Shown: positions 17,501 through 27,242, counted from the first letter of the stretch. The stretch: DNA of 64,000 nt from Massilia soli (GCF_016809835.1 NZ_JAFBIL020000002.1:1-64000); one strand, 5' to 3'. Notes: generated from the sequence alone by a model not told the origin. Program-made: numbers and translations.

Positions 17501-19209
17501 TGGGCGCAGATAGCGCAAACGAAGCGTTAGTCAATGCTTGTGTCGAAGCAGTCCGGCAAGCCAGTCTCGACCGGGGCCTCCAGGTAGAAGTCCTGGAGGT
17601 CACGCCTGAGAAGTACGTTCATGTGGTTGTTGATGGTGCTTCTCAGCGTTGGGACGTTAAAATCGAATGCCTGAGCGAGTCACTCACGCGGCTGCCGCGT
17701 GTGCGATTGCAGCCGACGGGAAGCTTGCATCCTCATGTGGGCTACTACGGTACTGTGTGTGTCAGTGACAACCAAGGCCTCTCGCTCGACCCCGACAGGC
17801 CAGCCGACATCGTCGCTTACACATTTCTCGCTGCCTTCGACTTGCTGGAAAAGTGGGCTGCGGACAAGGTCGGGAGTGATGCTGAGTTCTTCAACGAGGT
17901 GGAGGGCTACTGGGGCGGGCTGCCGGACTCGATTGGGACATCAGGTGCCATTGACGCCGATGGGAAGGACCGGCTAGTCACGTACTATCACAAGCTTCAG
18001 AACAAGAGACCTCAGTGGTTTTTTACGGAGCGCGACGCCGAGCCGCATAAGTCGTTCGATGTGAAGGGGGCTGCTGCTCAAAGCGCGTTATACGTCCATA
18101 TGGAGGAGTTGGTTCCTCCGCCTGCGCATCCTGAAAAGCTCACCGCTGCGTTCGTGGCGGCCGTGCGCGACAAGATGTCCACCTCCCAACTTGAGCTCTG
18201 GGCCCGACTTGTTCGGCCGTCGTCCAACAAGAATCATCCTAAACGAGCGGTGCTGCTGATATCCGTCCCACGCGCGGCTGGCGGCGTTTCCGTGGTCGGC
18301 ATCGAATTCGGGACACGAAATGGCGACGTCGACCTTAACGCGCCCGTCAAGCCCCTGACGATGCGACGCCTCACAGCTGCTTATATGCGCGAACGGGGAG
18401 GTGCATCCGCGGCGATGTTCTCAAAGCATGTCGTCGTCATCGGGTGCGGGGCCATTGGCGCCGTTATTGCCGACGCACTTGCGGCGACAGGCGTGGGTCG
18501 ACTTACGCTTGTCGACTACGACGAGTACTCTGAAGATAACGTGTTTCGACATATCCTCGACCCGTTCTGGATTGATACTTCAAAAGTATTCGGTCTTAAG
18601 TTTCAGCTCGAGACACACTACCCTGGCCTCAAAGTCACGCGGCACGCTACCAACGGACAGGACTGGCTCCGCGGCGCGGACCTTTCCGATGTAGATGCAG
18701 TCGTCTTTGCGCTCGGGCTGCCAACACTTGAACAGGCCTTCTCCCGCGCACTGCGGAAGAAAAGTAAGCAGTTGCCGATGCTCTTCACGTGGCTGGAACC
18801 CCTTGACCTGGGCGGGCACTCTGTACTGACATGGACGCAGGGTGAAGGTTGTCTCCACTGTCTCTATCGCGACGACGAAGGTGTTCCGAGCCTTCAGTCC
18901 CGCATCGCATTCCTTGCCCCCAACCAGCCGGTCTCCAAGACGATTACCGGTTGCGGGAGCGTGTTCGTGCCGTACGGCGCACTGCAGTCCCGGCGTACCG
19001 CGCTGATGGCCGCGGAACATATCCTCTCCGCGCTCTCTGGCACGACGGGTCCTTCATACCGCTATTGGGCTGGCGAAGGCAAAGCGGCTGCCGAACAGAA
19101 TCTGCAAACCACACCATGGTGGGATGCGGCACGAACGACCGTGCCGAGCGACGCGCAATCGAAGCGGGCATTCGGCAGGCCCTGCAAGACATGTAGAGCT
19201 ACCAAATGA
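17500..19209 (+). CDS. cap2: CBASS Cap2, E2-E1 fusion ubiquitin-like conjugating enzyme
   Basis: Type II CBASS ancillary enzyme, 569 residues, that primes CD-NTase by attaching its C-terminus to other molecules. The N-terminal E2-like part contains LHPHVGYYGTVC with the likely catalytic Cys at residue 87. The C-terminal E1 (ThiF-like) part has the nucleotide-binding VVIGCGAIG (about 312-320) and LTLVDYDEYSEDNVFRH. A C-terminal CKTC motif fits zinc binding. It overlaps the CD-NTase by 1 nt and cap3 by 4 nt, so three genes form one coupled unit. Confidence 0.93.
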   Translation: MGADSANEALVNACVEAVRQASLDRGLQVEVLEVTPEKYVHVVVDGASQRWDVKIECLSESLTRLPRVRLQPTGSLHPHVGYYGTVCVSDNQGLSLDPDRPADIVAYTFLAAFDLLEKWAADKVGSDAEFFNEVEGYWGGLPDSIGTSGAIDADGKDRLVTYYHKLQNKRPQWFFTERDAEPHKSFDVKGAAAQSALYVHMEELVPPPAHPEKLTAAFVAAVRDKMSTSQLELWARLVRPSSNKNHPKRAVLLISVPRAAGGVSVVGIEFGTRNGDVDLNAPVKPLTMRRLTAAYMRERGGASAAMFSKHVVVIGCGAIGAVIADALAATGVGRLTLVDYDEYSEDNVFRHILDPFWIDTSKVFGLKFQLETHYPGLKVTRHATNGQDWLRGADLSDVDAVVFALGLPTLEQAFSRALRKKSKQLPMLFTWLEPLDLGGHSVLTWTQGEGCLHCLYRDDEGVPSLQSRIAFLAPNQPVSKTITGCGSVFVPYGALQSRRTALMAAEHILSALSGTTGPSYRYWAGEGKAAAEQNLQTTPWWDAARTTVPSDAQSKRAFGRPCKTCRATK

Positions 19210-19688
19210 AATTTGTCTTCCGCGTATCAAGTAATCAGCGCCTCATCTTCGTGGAAGAGGCTGTCCAACAGATGCTTGCGTTTCGCCAGCACTCGTGGTG
19301 GCAGGCAGAGGCCGGCGGCGCCCTCTTGGGTCGCCATCTTATAGACACGGACGACATAGTGGTCGATGAGGTGACGACTCCGCAGAAGTCCGACCGCCGT
19401 AGCCGATTCAGCTTTTTCCGCTCTAAGAAGCACGGGGTAATCGCCCAGGGACGATGGTCCGAAGAGGCAAGCACGCTCGCGTACTTGGGCCTCTGGCACA
19501 CCCACCCGGAACGAGACCCAACACCTAGTGGGGTCGACCGTCAGGACTGGAAGCAAGCGCTGTCGAAAGATACATTTTACGGGGACATGCTGTTCTTCCC
19601 CATAGTTGGCATAGAGCGAATTCGCGTGTGGGCGATGACCACCAACGGAGCGTTTTTCGAATTGAAAGAAGAGGAAAAGAATGGCTAG
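19206..19688 (+). CDS. cap3: CBASS Cap3, JAB/JAMM isopeptidase
   Basis: Deconjugating metalloprotease of type II CBASS, 160 residues. The JAMM motif is complete: Glu at about 35 (EAGGALLG), then HTH (H98, H100), Ser108 and Asp111. It would reverse Cap2-made linkages on the CD-NTase and so limit activation. It overlaps cap2 by 4 nt at its start and the effector gene by 8 nt at its end, which ties all four genes to one transcript. Confidence 0.93.
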   Translation: MKFVFRVSSNQRLIFVEEAVQQMLAFRQHSWWQAEAGGALLGRHLIDTDDIVVDEVTTPQKSDRRSRFSFFRSKKHGVIAQGRWSEEASTLAYLGLWHTHPERDPTPSGVDRQDWKQALSKDTFYGDMLFFPIVGIERIRVWAMTTNGAFFELKEEEKNG

Positions 19689-20802
19689 GACCCAAGCCCG
19701 AGCTGCAATCCCACCTGCGACAAGGCATGCTCTTTGGATTGCCGCTGCAGGAAGATGTCAATTTCGGGGCTGCAATAAGCCCGTGTCCCGTGATTTCCTG
19801 ACGAAACGAGCGGCAAAAATCGGCGAACTGGCCCACATTGTTGCCGACAGCCCGGCCGGGGCTCGCGGCGTGGTGGGGCTTTCAGAAAAGCTTGCTGACG
19901 ATGCGAATAATCTGATGCTCGCTTGTTATGACTGTCACGCACGCGTGGACCGCAACGGGAAAAACAGCGAATACACTGCGGCGCAGTTACTCGCCATGAA
20001 ACGTGAGCACGAGGCGCGCATCGAGCTGATATACAGTGCCACTGGGGTGATGGACAGCCTGCCGATATTGATGTCGTTCCCCGTCGGAACCCATTTGCCG
20101 ATATTTGATGTACGCCAGGTGAACTATGCGATGCTCGAGAATAGCCGATTCACGCGCGCTCCCAGGAGCCCGCACATCCACGTCGACCGCGTAGACTTCG
20201 ACATCCTCGACAGCGCCGATGATTTTTGGCCGCGCGCTGAAGCGGCGCTGCAGACCATTTTTGAGCAGCGTATTCGCCCGGCACTGACAGAGAAGAACGG
20301 CCCAACACACCTGACGATTGCGGCATTTGCGCCGATTCCGATGCTCATGAAGTTGGGGGCGCTTCTGGGTGACAAAATAGAGGCATCGGTGCTCGACTTG
20401 CCGGTCGAACGGTGGCTGTGGGATGTTCGGCCGGAATGTCCAGCACCGAAGTACAAATTTGACGTTCCCGACAAGCTCCCTCGAGAAGTCGCGGTTGTAG
20501 TCAATATTTCAGGACTGGCTACGCCGCCCGACCTCCAGATGCCGGTCCTGGAATTCCGTGCTGAGGCGCCCAATAGAGGAATCATTCGAACAGAGGCGCA
20601 CGTGCTCGAGTTCCGCCGGCAATTCAACGCGTTCTTAAATGCCCTCAATGCCGCTGGGGTTCGCTTGTTGCACATCCTACCAGCGACGCCGTTGTGCGCG
20701 AGCGTCGAGATTGGACGCATGTTGCTTCCTAAGATATTTGAATCGGTTCATGCTTGGGAGTGGCAGGCGCCAGTCTGGAAGCAAGCGCTGCGTCTGAAAT
20801 AG
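19681..20802 (+). CDS. cap5: CBASS effector, HNH-SAVED endonuclease (Cap5)
   Basis: Killer effector of the CBASS operon, 373 residues. The N-terminal HNH nuclease domain shows CQFRGC (Cys26, Cys31), ELAHIVA and NLMLACYDCHARVD, the ββα-metal pattern. The C-terminal half is a SAVED sensor domain (THLTIAAFAPIPMLMKLGALLG) that binds the cyclic oligonucleotide. Binding is known in this family to drive assembly and indiscriminate DNA cleavage, causing abortive infection. The gene overlaps cap3 by 8 nt and is followed by 238 nt with no gene. Confidence 0.92.
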   Translation: MARTQARAAIPPATRHALWIAAAGRCQFRGCNKPVSRDFLTKRAAKIGELAHIVADSPAGARGVVGLSEKLADDANNLMLACYDCHARVDRNGKNSEYTAAQLLAMKREHEARIELIYSATGVMDSLPILMSFPVGTHLPIFDVRQVNYAMLENSRFTRAPRSPHIHVDRVDFDILDSADDFWPRAEAALQTIFEQRIRPALTEKNGPTHLTIAAFAPIPMLMKLGALLGDKIEASVLDLPVERWLWDVRPECPAPKYKFDVPDKLPREVAVVVNISGLATPPDLQMPVLEFRAEAPNRGIIRTEAHVLEFRRQFNAFLNALNAAGVRLLHILPATPLCASVEIGRMLLPKIFESVHAWEWQAPVWKQALRLK

Positions 20803-21040
20803 GTTCTTGAAGATGACAGCATCCTGGGCGACTAATGGCTTGAACAATCATTGTTTGGGAGCGACGCGCTTGTACACTGGCTGGAGATGGCTGCGTTTTC
20901 AACCTACAGAACGGTGCCACTTATTCTCGTGGGATTGCCAGCGTTGTTGTTGTGGTGATATTGTTGAGATGTTTCGTGCGCCAGCTCTACGCCGCTTCGG
21001 TACGCTTGCTAATCTTCTTCTAACAGCAACGCGCCAAAAA

Positions 21041-22246
21041 TCAATCAGTCAACTGCCGAGCCAGCACCCGCCGGACAAACTCGCCCCCGGCACCGCTGGC
21101 AGCAATCAGCTCCCGCACATCCTCCTTGACCACAGTCTCATCCACTCCCGCAGTGCTGGCCGCCGCCATCACAGCCGCGTACGCGTCCAGCACGTCGATG
21201 TCGGTAATGTCGTAACCCCATCCATTGGCGATGCCGCGCAGTGCAACCATGCCAGCAGCCTGCGCAAATTCCGGCCGTTCAACAGCAAAGTCCCGTGCAG
21301 CTCGTGTCAACGTTCGCGGGTCTGACGGACTCCGATTCGCCAACTCGATGGCCAGCTCGAACAGCTCGCTATCTTTGGCCGCCGCAAACCACTTCCCCTC
21401 CTGACCAGGCTGGCTCGCAACCAAGTCACGCAGAATGGTCTCCCTTGGCCTACCCGGGTACTTCTTCACGATAGCCTTAAATGTCGCCAAGTTTGTCGTC
21501 GCATACGTCGCCGCAACCGCGTAGCGCGCGTATGCTTCATCCGCAAACCCAGAGTCCAGCAGAACACCTTCACAGAATGCCGCAATGGCCGCCAGTGGCG
21601 CGTTCAGGCCTTTCGAGTCCTCGGCATAGGCGATGGCCTCCGCGGGCTTGCCGGCTGTGGCCAATGCCTTGGCGCCCCACACCCTGTTATGCCACGACTT
21701 GTGCCGGTACTCCGACTTCGCAATCAATGCGAGCAACTCTTCGTGCCTCCCAGCTGAATACAAGGCGCTCAGACATGCGGTCGTTCCCTTGTAGTATCAA
21801 TACTCTCTGCTACGAGCGCAGTGGTCCCACATTGTCGTCAACTTGGGCGACATGTAGTCGGCCCACTGTGCCGCAATCTCCGGCGTCGCACAGAGGTCGC
21901 CCCAAAACTCCCCGAGGTACTGGAGAGCGTCCCACAATCGGTCCAGCCATTTCTCGCGAACCGCTCGGCTGACGTCGGCCTTCGCAATGATTGGGACGAC
22001 GGTCTCAATGGCACGGTTCACAGCGCTCCCGATGCCGCCCGAGGAACTGTCGACCTGCTCAATCGCCGGCGCCAGCTTCTCAAGGAATAGCAAGGCGCCC
22101 TCGGCAGCCAACACGGGCTCCATCTTGGCCACCGCTTTCATTTCAGTGAGGGCTTCTTTGATGCGCTTGATGGGCGTGGCCGATTTCCACCCGAATGCGT
22201 TACGACGGAAGCGGGGAGCGAACTGCCATTTGTAAGATGTAGCCAT
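21041..22246 (-). pseudogene. broken paralogue of the helical-repeat protein at 25366-26595
   Basis: Two in-frame pieces reconstruct one protein that aligns almost throughout with the intact gene at 25366-26595. The start MATSYKWQFAPRF is at 22246. A single change of a Gly codon (GGA type) to TGA at 21797-21799 (RSREY stop YYKGTT, against GEYGYYKGTT in the intact copy) ends translation. A second lesion removes about seven residues before YLGEFWG (EDDMPYL is present only in the intact copy). Reading continues in the same frame to the end at 21041, so decay is recent. Function of the family is unknown. Confidence 0.88.
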
Positions 22247-22651
22247 TGTCCGGAATTTTCTCTTTAAAGTATTTTTGGCGGCCATCGCGGGCCGGTCGAC
22301 CGCTGACTCGAGAGCGGCAGCCGCTCATAGATGCGAACCTGGTGGTCGACGCCGGGGAAGTTGATGGTTGGGTGACGTACGTTGATAGGCGCCCCTATCC
22401 CGTTCTGCATGCATCTCCCACGTCTGTGCGACCATCACCGCCTGCAGATGATGCTCCATTTGGGTGGCCAGTTCCCAGTGGATGGTAGGTGAGGGCGCGC
22501 AGTAAGGGAAACAGTCCTTCTGCTATGCGGCCGCGCCACTCGCTGACGGCGCCGTCAATACATGTTTTCCAAACCGTCGTATTACAATTTTTCTTGCTAC
22601 CTAATACACTGGGTTTGTCGGCAATTTCGCCGACTCCACTAGGAGATAATT
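22247..22651. other. intergenic region upstream of the small acidic-repeat gene
   Basis: No supported gene in these 405 nt. It holds a short hairpin (GTCGGC - 6 nt - GCCGAC, 22617-22634) just before the ribosome site of the downstream small gene, and a possible -10 (TAATAC near 22602). Confidence 0.4.
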
Positions 22652-22795
22652 ATGGGCCGCACCTCAAATGATGACCGCAGCGACAGCATGAACCCCAACA
22701 ATGACGCCTATGATGACAGCCAAGACAATCGCTCGGACCAGTTGAATCCCAACAATGAGCGCTATCAAGGCCAGGACCAGGACGACGACGAGTAA
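22652..22795 (+). CDS. 47-residue acidic protein with two NPNN repeats
   Basis: Short gene with an excellent AGGAG ribosome site 6 nt before ATG. The product is almost only Asp, Asn, Ser, Gln, Arg and Gly and contains an imperfect duplication: NDDRSDSMNPNNDAY and QDNRSDQLNPNNERY, then an Asp-rich tail QDQDDDE. No hydrophobic core is visible, so it is probably disordered or ion-binding. Similar tiny D-N-R-S-x-x-x-N-P-N-N repeat proteins are, as I recall, scattered through proteobacteria without known function. It is read opposite to its neighbours. Confidence 0.75.
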   Translation: MGRTSNDDRSDSMNPNNDAYDDSQDNRSDQLNPNNERYQGQDQDDDE

Positions 22796-22828
22796 ACTGT
22801 CAGCTCTGTCCAGTGCGCTAAAGGCTGG

Positions 22829-23995
22829 TCATGGTCCGGTCGCCGCCGAACTTGCCTGCGCCAGTCCTGCGAGATTGGCTCGGTGGAATTGCAGCCAAAC
22901 CGGGTATCGACAACGCATCCACGCCTCAATGTTATCGTGGCCAAACGGCATACCGAGGCCGAGATGTTTGGCCTGTTCGGCCTTGGCGCCCTCCAGCGTT
23001 CCCACGACATTTTTGATGTGCTGTGCAACGTAGCCCAGGAAGTTGAGCTGGCGGGCGGCGGCGCTTAGCCTCCTAAAGGTGACAGCGTCCTCGGCGCTGA
23101 GTAGTGCCTTGGCGATGGCGGTCCCATAACTCGCGCTTGGGAAATTTTTTCCGCGGCTCCAGGCGCCGAGCGTTCCAACTTGGACGCCGAACGCTTTTAG
23201 TCGCGGGTCTTTCATCAGCGCCGCCGGTGTTGCTACCTTTGCGGATTTCAAAAGCCAGTCAAATAGCTGCGCGACGGTGTTCTTGGCGGTGTTATCGTCC
23301 GGGGGCAGTAGCTGCTCGATGAAGGAGTGGTCACCGTCGACATCGTCCGCCCCCGCCTCGATATCCCAAAGTGCGAGCAAGCTTAGCCAAACTTCCAACG
23401 CGGCGCCAGTCCGTAACGCTAGTCGGTCGTTTGGATGGAGGGGTTGAGCTAGGCCGTGCAGCGACGCTGGTGACATGAAGCGCCGCAGGAGCGAATGGCC
23501 GGCGAGGTATTGCGCAGCAGCTTGGAACTGTCCCTCGTCAAAAAGCATCGTCGCCTGACGGCTGGCGCGTTCTACGTCACAGAGGAACTGCGCCGATGCC
23601 GGCCACTCGACGGGCTGTCCGTTATCGTCGCGCAGCGCCCCAAGGAGGTGAGCTTCCCACATCCCCATCTGTGCAAAAGCGTTTGTAGGCGAATCGGGTG
23701 AATCAAATGCTGCTGCCAAGGCTTCGGCAGTTGCCGGCGGCAAGAGGTCCAAGAACCGGCCTCGCAAAGCCTTCGTGACCTGGCCCGTTCGGCCAGCGCG
23801 CTCCAAGCCCTTGAAAAGTGACTCTTCCCCAATCTCGATGAAAGTAGTACGCACGGATTGACCTCGAAGTCGCATTAATACCTCGGGGTCAAACAGAAAC
23901 AGGCCGCTCAGATTTATAGGCTTTTTGCGGCCCTCAAACGGATTGAGATAGCGCGGGCGGCGTTGTGAGCGCGTTTTGGTAGCGGAAGCGGTCAC
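22829..23995 (-). CDS. hypothetical protein, partner of the HNH gene
   Basis: Not recognised. The 388-residue protein starts with a basic tail (TKTRSQRRPRYLNPFEGRKK) and is then mostly helical, with many Leu/Ala heptad-like stretches and no visible enzyme motif, signal peptide or membrane helix. It begins 9 nt after the stop of the HNH-domain gene at 24005-25186 on the same strand, so the two form an operon. A role as DNA-contacting or regulatory subunit for the nuclease is plausible because of the basic N-terminus, but is inference. Confidence 0.7.
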   Translation of the reverse strand: MTASATKTRSQRRPRYLNPFEGRKKPINLSGLFLFDPEVLMRLRGQSVRTTFIEIGEESLFKGLERAGRTGQVTKALRGRFLDLLPPATAEALAAAFDSPDSPTNAFAQMGMWEAHLLGALRDDNGQPVEWPASAQFLCDVERASRQATMLFDEGQFQAAAQYLAGHSLLRRFMSPASLHGLAQPLHPNDRLALRTGAALEVWLSLLALWDIEAGADDVDGDHSFIEQLLPPDDNTAKNTVAQLFDWLLKSAKVATPAALMKDPRLKAFGVQVGTLGAWSRGKNFPSASYGTAIAKALLSAEDAVTFRRLSAAARQLNFLGYVAQHIKNVVGTLEGAKAEQAKHLGLGMPFGHDNIEAWMRCRYPVWLQFHRANLAGLAQASSAATGP

Positions 23996-24004
23996 CGAAT
24001 TCTC

Positions 24005-25186
24005 CTAACCCAAGCGGGTGGTGACTGATTTGCCGTGAAACTCTCCATAGTAATCGCACGTGTCGCCCGATAGAGCAACCTGACCGGCATCGCTAATTTT
24101 TAGCAGTCCGCGGTCGTACAAGCTGTGCAGGTCCCGGCGTAGCAGAATGCCGTCGGTCCCGGTGTTGTGCCCCTCGCGCCAATCGCGGCCAAACAGGTGA
24201 GCTGCTTCCAAGGCCTCCGGCACGGCGCATCCACTGACGACACATTGACCGCCACAAGCTCGAAATACCTCGTCACGGAACAGCCCTTGGTCTGGTCGCG
24301 TCTGCACCTGCCTGAAGCGTGCCGCACGCTGTTCAAAGTCATCGCTGGTCTTGATTGGCTCTTCGGCCGGCGCCGAGGAAGCCGGACCAGGTGAAGCAGC
24401 CGTTCCCTCCTGCCTCCAGTGCGCGTAGCAGCGCTCCCGCTCCAATTCATCATCGTCAATGTGAAACTCGTCGAAGAGCCCTTGGGAGCAGCGGCGGGTC
24501 TCCTTGTCAACTATAAGCGCCGTGATAATGGGTTCGCCGGCGTCCTTGCAATCATGGCCGAGACGGCTCATCGCGTTGCGCAGGGGGTAGAACGTAAGAG
24601 CAAACCGGTTCATGACATCCGAGTAGGTCACCATCCCCCGAGCGTGGCAAACCTCGACAAGCCATGTACGAATAGCAGGGATTTTTTCCTTGTACGAATC
24701 CGTTGACAGACCTGACCGATGCGCATCATCTACCGGGAACACGCCATCGCCTGGCGCGGTCCGGTGAGACCGGGCGTGCTCTGCTAAGGCCGAGATGGGC
24801 ACTAACTCGCCGACAATAGCGACGATATCCCCGTTCGACTTCCGCTCAAGTCGGGACAGCGCAAACACACCATCGTCGCGGTATGCGACGATTTCCCGCG
24901 GTCGTGCGTTCTTGTCCTTTGCCGTCGCAATAACGGTGTAACCAGCGACACCGCCGTCCCAAAGCGCCTTAAGTTGGACGATGCGCTCGTCCAGCCCAAA
25001 CGAGTCGGTCCGTTCGTCCGCGTCGACCATATCCAGGAGTCCTAACTTCTTCTCTTTGAATGCATATTCGTCATCCCAGGTACGTAGCAAGATGGCATCG
25101 CCGCTGCGTGCTCCCCACGACCACCGAATGTTCCGGAACGGATACCCTAAGTCTGCGAAAAACTGACTGATTACTTTTGCCATTGC
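24005..25186 (-). CDS. HNH endonuclease domain protein (restriction-like)
   Basis: Likely DNA endonuclease of about 393 residues. The C-terminal part carries an HNH domain: CGGQCVVSGC supplies zinc cysteines, EAAHLFGRDW the central His, and LLRRDLHSLYDRGLL the last helix with its His. The N-terminal 200 residues have a separate domain with GDAILLRTWDDEY and EIVAYRDDGVFALSR. ATG 25186 is preferred; a longer reading from 25201 adds five residues. It is the first gene of a two-gene operon with 22829-23995. Such HNH genes beside BREX and CBASS usually restrict foreign DNA, but no methyltransferase partner is present. Confidence 0.75.
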   Translation of the reverse strand, partial: AMAKVISQFFADLGYPFRNIRWSWGARSGDAILLRTWDDEYAFKEKKLGLLDMVDADERTDSFGLDERIVQLKALWDGGVAGYTVIATAKDKNARPREIVAYRDDGVFALSRLERKSNGDIVAIVGELVPISALAEHARSHRTAPGDGVFPVDDAHRSGLSTDSYKEKIPAIRTWLVEVCHARGMVTYSDVMNRFALTFYPLRNAMSRLGHDCKDAGEPIITALIVDKETRRCSQGLFDEFHIDDDELERERCYAHWRQEGTAASPGPASSAPAEEPIKTSDDFEQRAARFRQVQTRPDQGLFRDEVFRACGGQCVVSGCAVPEALEAAHLFGRDWREGHNTGTDGILLRRDLHSLYDRGLLKISDAGQVALSGDTCDYYGEFHGKSVTTRLG

Positions 25187-25301
25187 ACGTCGTACTTTCA
25201 ATAAAAATGTTGCCCCTCAATTGGAGCACACTGCGCTTTCCCTGGTCTATCGTGAAGCCCCTAAGGTTCTCCATCATTCGCGAAAATCGCAGTATTCGGT
25301 T

Positions 25302-25328
25302 GCTCCCAGCGCTTTCGCCGCTGGGAGC
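25302..25328 (-). terminator. strong hairpin between the helical-repeat gene and the HNH operon
   Basis: About ten base pairs of perfect stem (GCTCCCAGCG ... CGCTGGGAGC) with a short loop, just downstream of the gene at 25366-26595. No long T-run follows, so it may be a weak terminator or an mRNA-stabilising stem. Confidence 0.5.
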
Positions 25329-25365
25329 AAGGTATATCCTGCCTACCGGCGAAAGCGCCACACAT

Positions 25366-26595
25366 TTAATGAACCAGCTGCCGTTCCAGCATTCTTTGGA
25401 TAAACTGGCCGCCATTGGGGTTTGCTGCAATCAACGCCCGTACATCCGCTTTCACAACGCTCTCATCCACGCCCGCCGCCCCGGCCGCCGCCAACACTGC
25501 CGCGTACGCGTCCAGCACGTCGCTGCCCGTAATGTCGTAGCCCCACCCATCGGTGATACCGCGCAGCGCGGTCATGCCAGCAGCCAGCGCAAACTCGGGT
25601 CTCTCCACCGCGAAGTCCCTAGAGGCACGTATCAGCGTCCGCGGGTCTGACGGGCTCCGATTCGCCAGCTCGATGGCCAGTTCGAAGAATCCGGCGTCCT
25701 TTGCCGCGGCGAACCACTTCCCCTCTTGGCCAGGCTGACTCGCAACCAGGTCCCGCAAAATGGCCTCCCGCGGCTTATCCGGGTATTTCTTGGCGATGGC
25801 CTTGAACGTGGCCAGGTTGGTCGTCGCGTAGGTCGCCTCAACGGCATAGCGCGCGTACGCTTCATCCGCAAACCCAGAGTGCAACAGAACACCCTCGCAG
25901 AACTCCGCAATGGCCGCCAGAGGCGCGTTCAGGCCCTTCGACTCCTCAGCGTAGCGGATGGCCTCTGCGGGCTTGCCGGAAGCAGCTAGAGCCTTGGCAC
26001 CCCATATTCGGTTATGCCACGACTTGTGTCGATATTCAGACTTGGCAATCAGCTTTAACAGCTCTTCGTGACGACCAGACGCGTAGAGCGCGCTCAGACA
26101 TGCTGTCGTCCCTTTGTAGTAGCCATACTCGCCAGTGCGCGCGCAGTGGTCCCACATTGTCGTCAGCGTCGGCGACGAATAATCAGCCCAATAACATGCG
26201 ATTTCGCGCGTCGCGCACAGCTCGCCCCAAAATTCCCCCAAGTACTCGAGGTAGGGCATGTCGTCTTCCTGGAGCGCGTCCCAAAGACGGTCCAGCCACT
26301 TCTCGCGCACAGCGCGGCTGACGTCGGCCTTCGCGATGATTGGCACGAGGGTCTCGATTGCTCGGTTGACCGCAGAACCAATCCCGCCGGAACTGCTGTC
26401 AACCTGCTCGATAGCCGGCGCCAGCTTCTCCAGGAACAGCACCGCGCCCTCGCCGGCTAGAACCGGCTCCTTCTTGGCGATTGCCTTAATTTCAGTGAGG
26501 GCCTCTTTAATGCGCTGGATGGGCGTATCTGACTTCCAACCGAACGCATTGCGACGGAACCGGGGAGCAAACCGCCATTTGTATGTCGTAGCCAT
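25366..26595 (-). CDS. helical-repeat protein of unknown function (intact copy)
   Basis: Unknown family, 409 residues. It opens MATTYKWRFAPRFRRNAFGW, then is mostly helical with TPR-like pairs (SALYASGRHEELLKLI, WGAKALAASGKPAEAIRYAEESKG). This suggests a solenoid scaffold with no obvious catalytic centre. ATG 26595 was chosen because the paralogue at 21041-22246 starts at the equivalent point and similarity weakens upstream. The two copies bracket the small acidic gene and the HNH operon, so a segmental duplication is likely and only this copy is functional. A role in the surrounding defence genes is possible but unproven. Confidence 0.8.
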   Translation of the reverse strand: MATTYKWRFAPRFRRNAFGWKSDTPIQRIKEALTEIKAIAKKEPVLAGEGAVLFLEKLAPAIEQVDSSSGGIGSAVNRAIETLVPIIAKADVSRAVREKWLDRLWDALQEDDMPYLEYLGEFWGELCATREIACYWADYSSPTLTTMWDHCARTGEYGYYKGTTACLSALYASGRHEELLKLIAKSEYRHKSWHNRIWGAKALAASGKPAEAIRYAEESKGLNAPLAAIAEFCEGVLLHSGFADEAYARYAVEATYATTNLATFKAIAKKYPDKPREAILRDLVASQPGQEGKWFAAAKDAGFFELAIELANRSPSDPRTLIRASRDFAVERPEFALAAGMTALRGITDGWGYDITGSDVLDAYAAVLAAAGAAGVDESVVKADVRALIAANPNGGQFIQRMLERQLVH

Positions 26596-26786
26596 GTTTT
26601 GAAACGGACCTTTGAGATTTTCTTGATGAGCGAACTGTGCCGAAAAACCACTTGCCGGGGAGCACGATGAAAGAGGCGCGTGCGACTGAGGAGCGAATGC
26701 TGCACGGCTCCCTCTCACTTTCCCCTAAACGCTAGTTTTTCGGTGTGGAGACGGCGTAGGAAATCGACTTCGGCCTTTCGATGCTG

Positions 26787-27242
26787 TCAACCTACCAATG
26801 TGCCGCAGGGAAAGAGTTCCTCGGTTGGGTCAATCGGAGAAAAAGCAGGAAATTGTCCACCAGGGCGGTGCTTATTCTCTTCCTTTGTCATCAACACGGT
26901 CTGGTCCCGCTCGAGGAATACAGCGAAGAATTCTTCTAGCGCGAACGGCAAGTCTCTGTCGTAGAAAAGTACCTTAGCCGTGCTTGAGCGGTCGGCGCGG
27001 TGTCCACGCTGGATGGCGCCAGGTTGTCGTTTGAACTCATTTGAGGCAAAGATTTCGAGCGCAGCGTCGGTGATACCGATGACTCTCCAAGACCAAGGTC
27101 TAGACCCCATCATTCCGGTCAACATCCTTGTCGCGTCGGCCCTTGTAAATACGGTCGGAAAATTCTTCAAGACCTGGAACTGCGAAACATAGAGGGAATA
27201 GAGCGCTTGCCGTAATTGCTCATTCTGATGGACTGATTTCAT
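26787..27242 (-). CDS. hypothetical protein
   Basis: Not recognised. The 151-residue soluble product has an N-terminal helical part (QLRQALYSLYVSQFQVLKNF) and a conserved-looking C-terminal core, STAKVLFYDRDLPFALEEFF followed by RDQTVLMTKEEN. No membrane segment or catalytic motif can be assigned with confidence. It is read in the same direction as its neighbours but separated by 65 nt from the upstream gene and 191 nt from the downstream one. Confidence 0.55.
   Translation of the reverse strand: MKSVHQNEQLRQALYSLYVSQFQVLKNFPTVFTRADATRMLTGMMGSRPWSWRVIGITDAALEIFASNEFKRQPGAIQRGHRADRSSTAKVLFYDRDLPFALEEFFAVFLERDQTVLMTKEENKHRPGGQFPAFSPIDPTEELFPCGTLVG

Noticed and set aside
21797-21799. TGA read as a recoded (selenocysteine) codon in the helical-repeat copy
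   Set aside because: The intact paralogue has Gly there, no SECIS-like structure is evident, and a second deletion points to decay.
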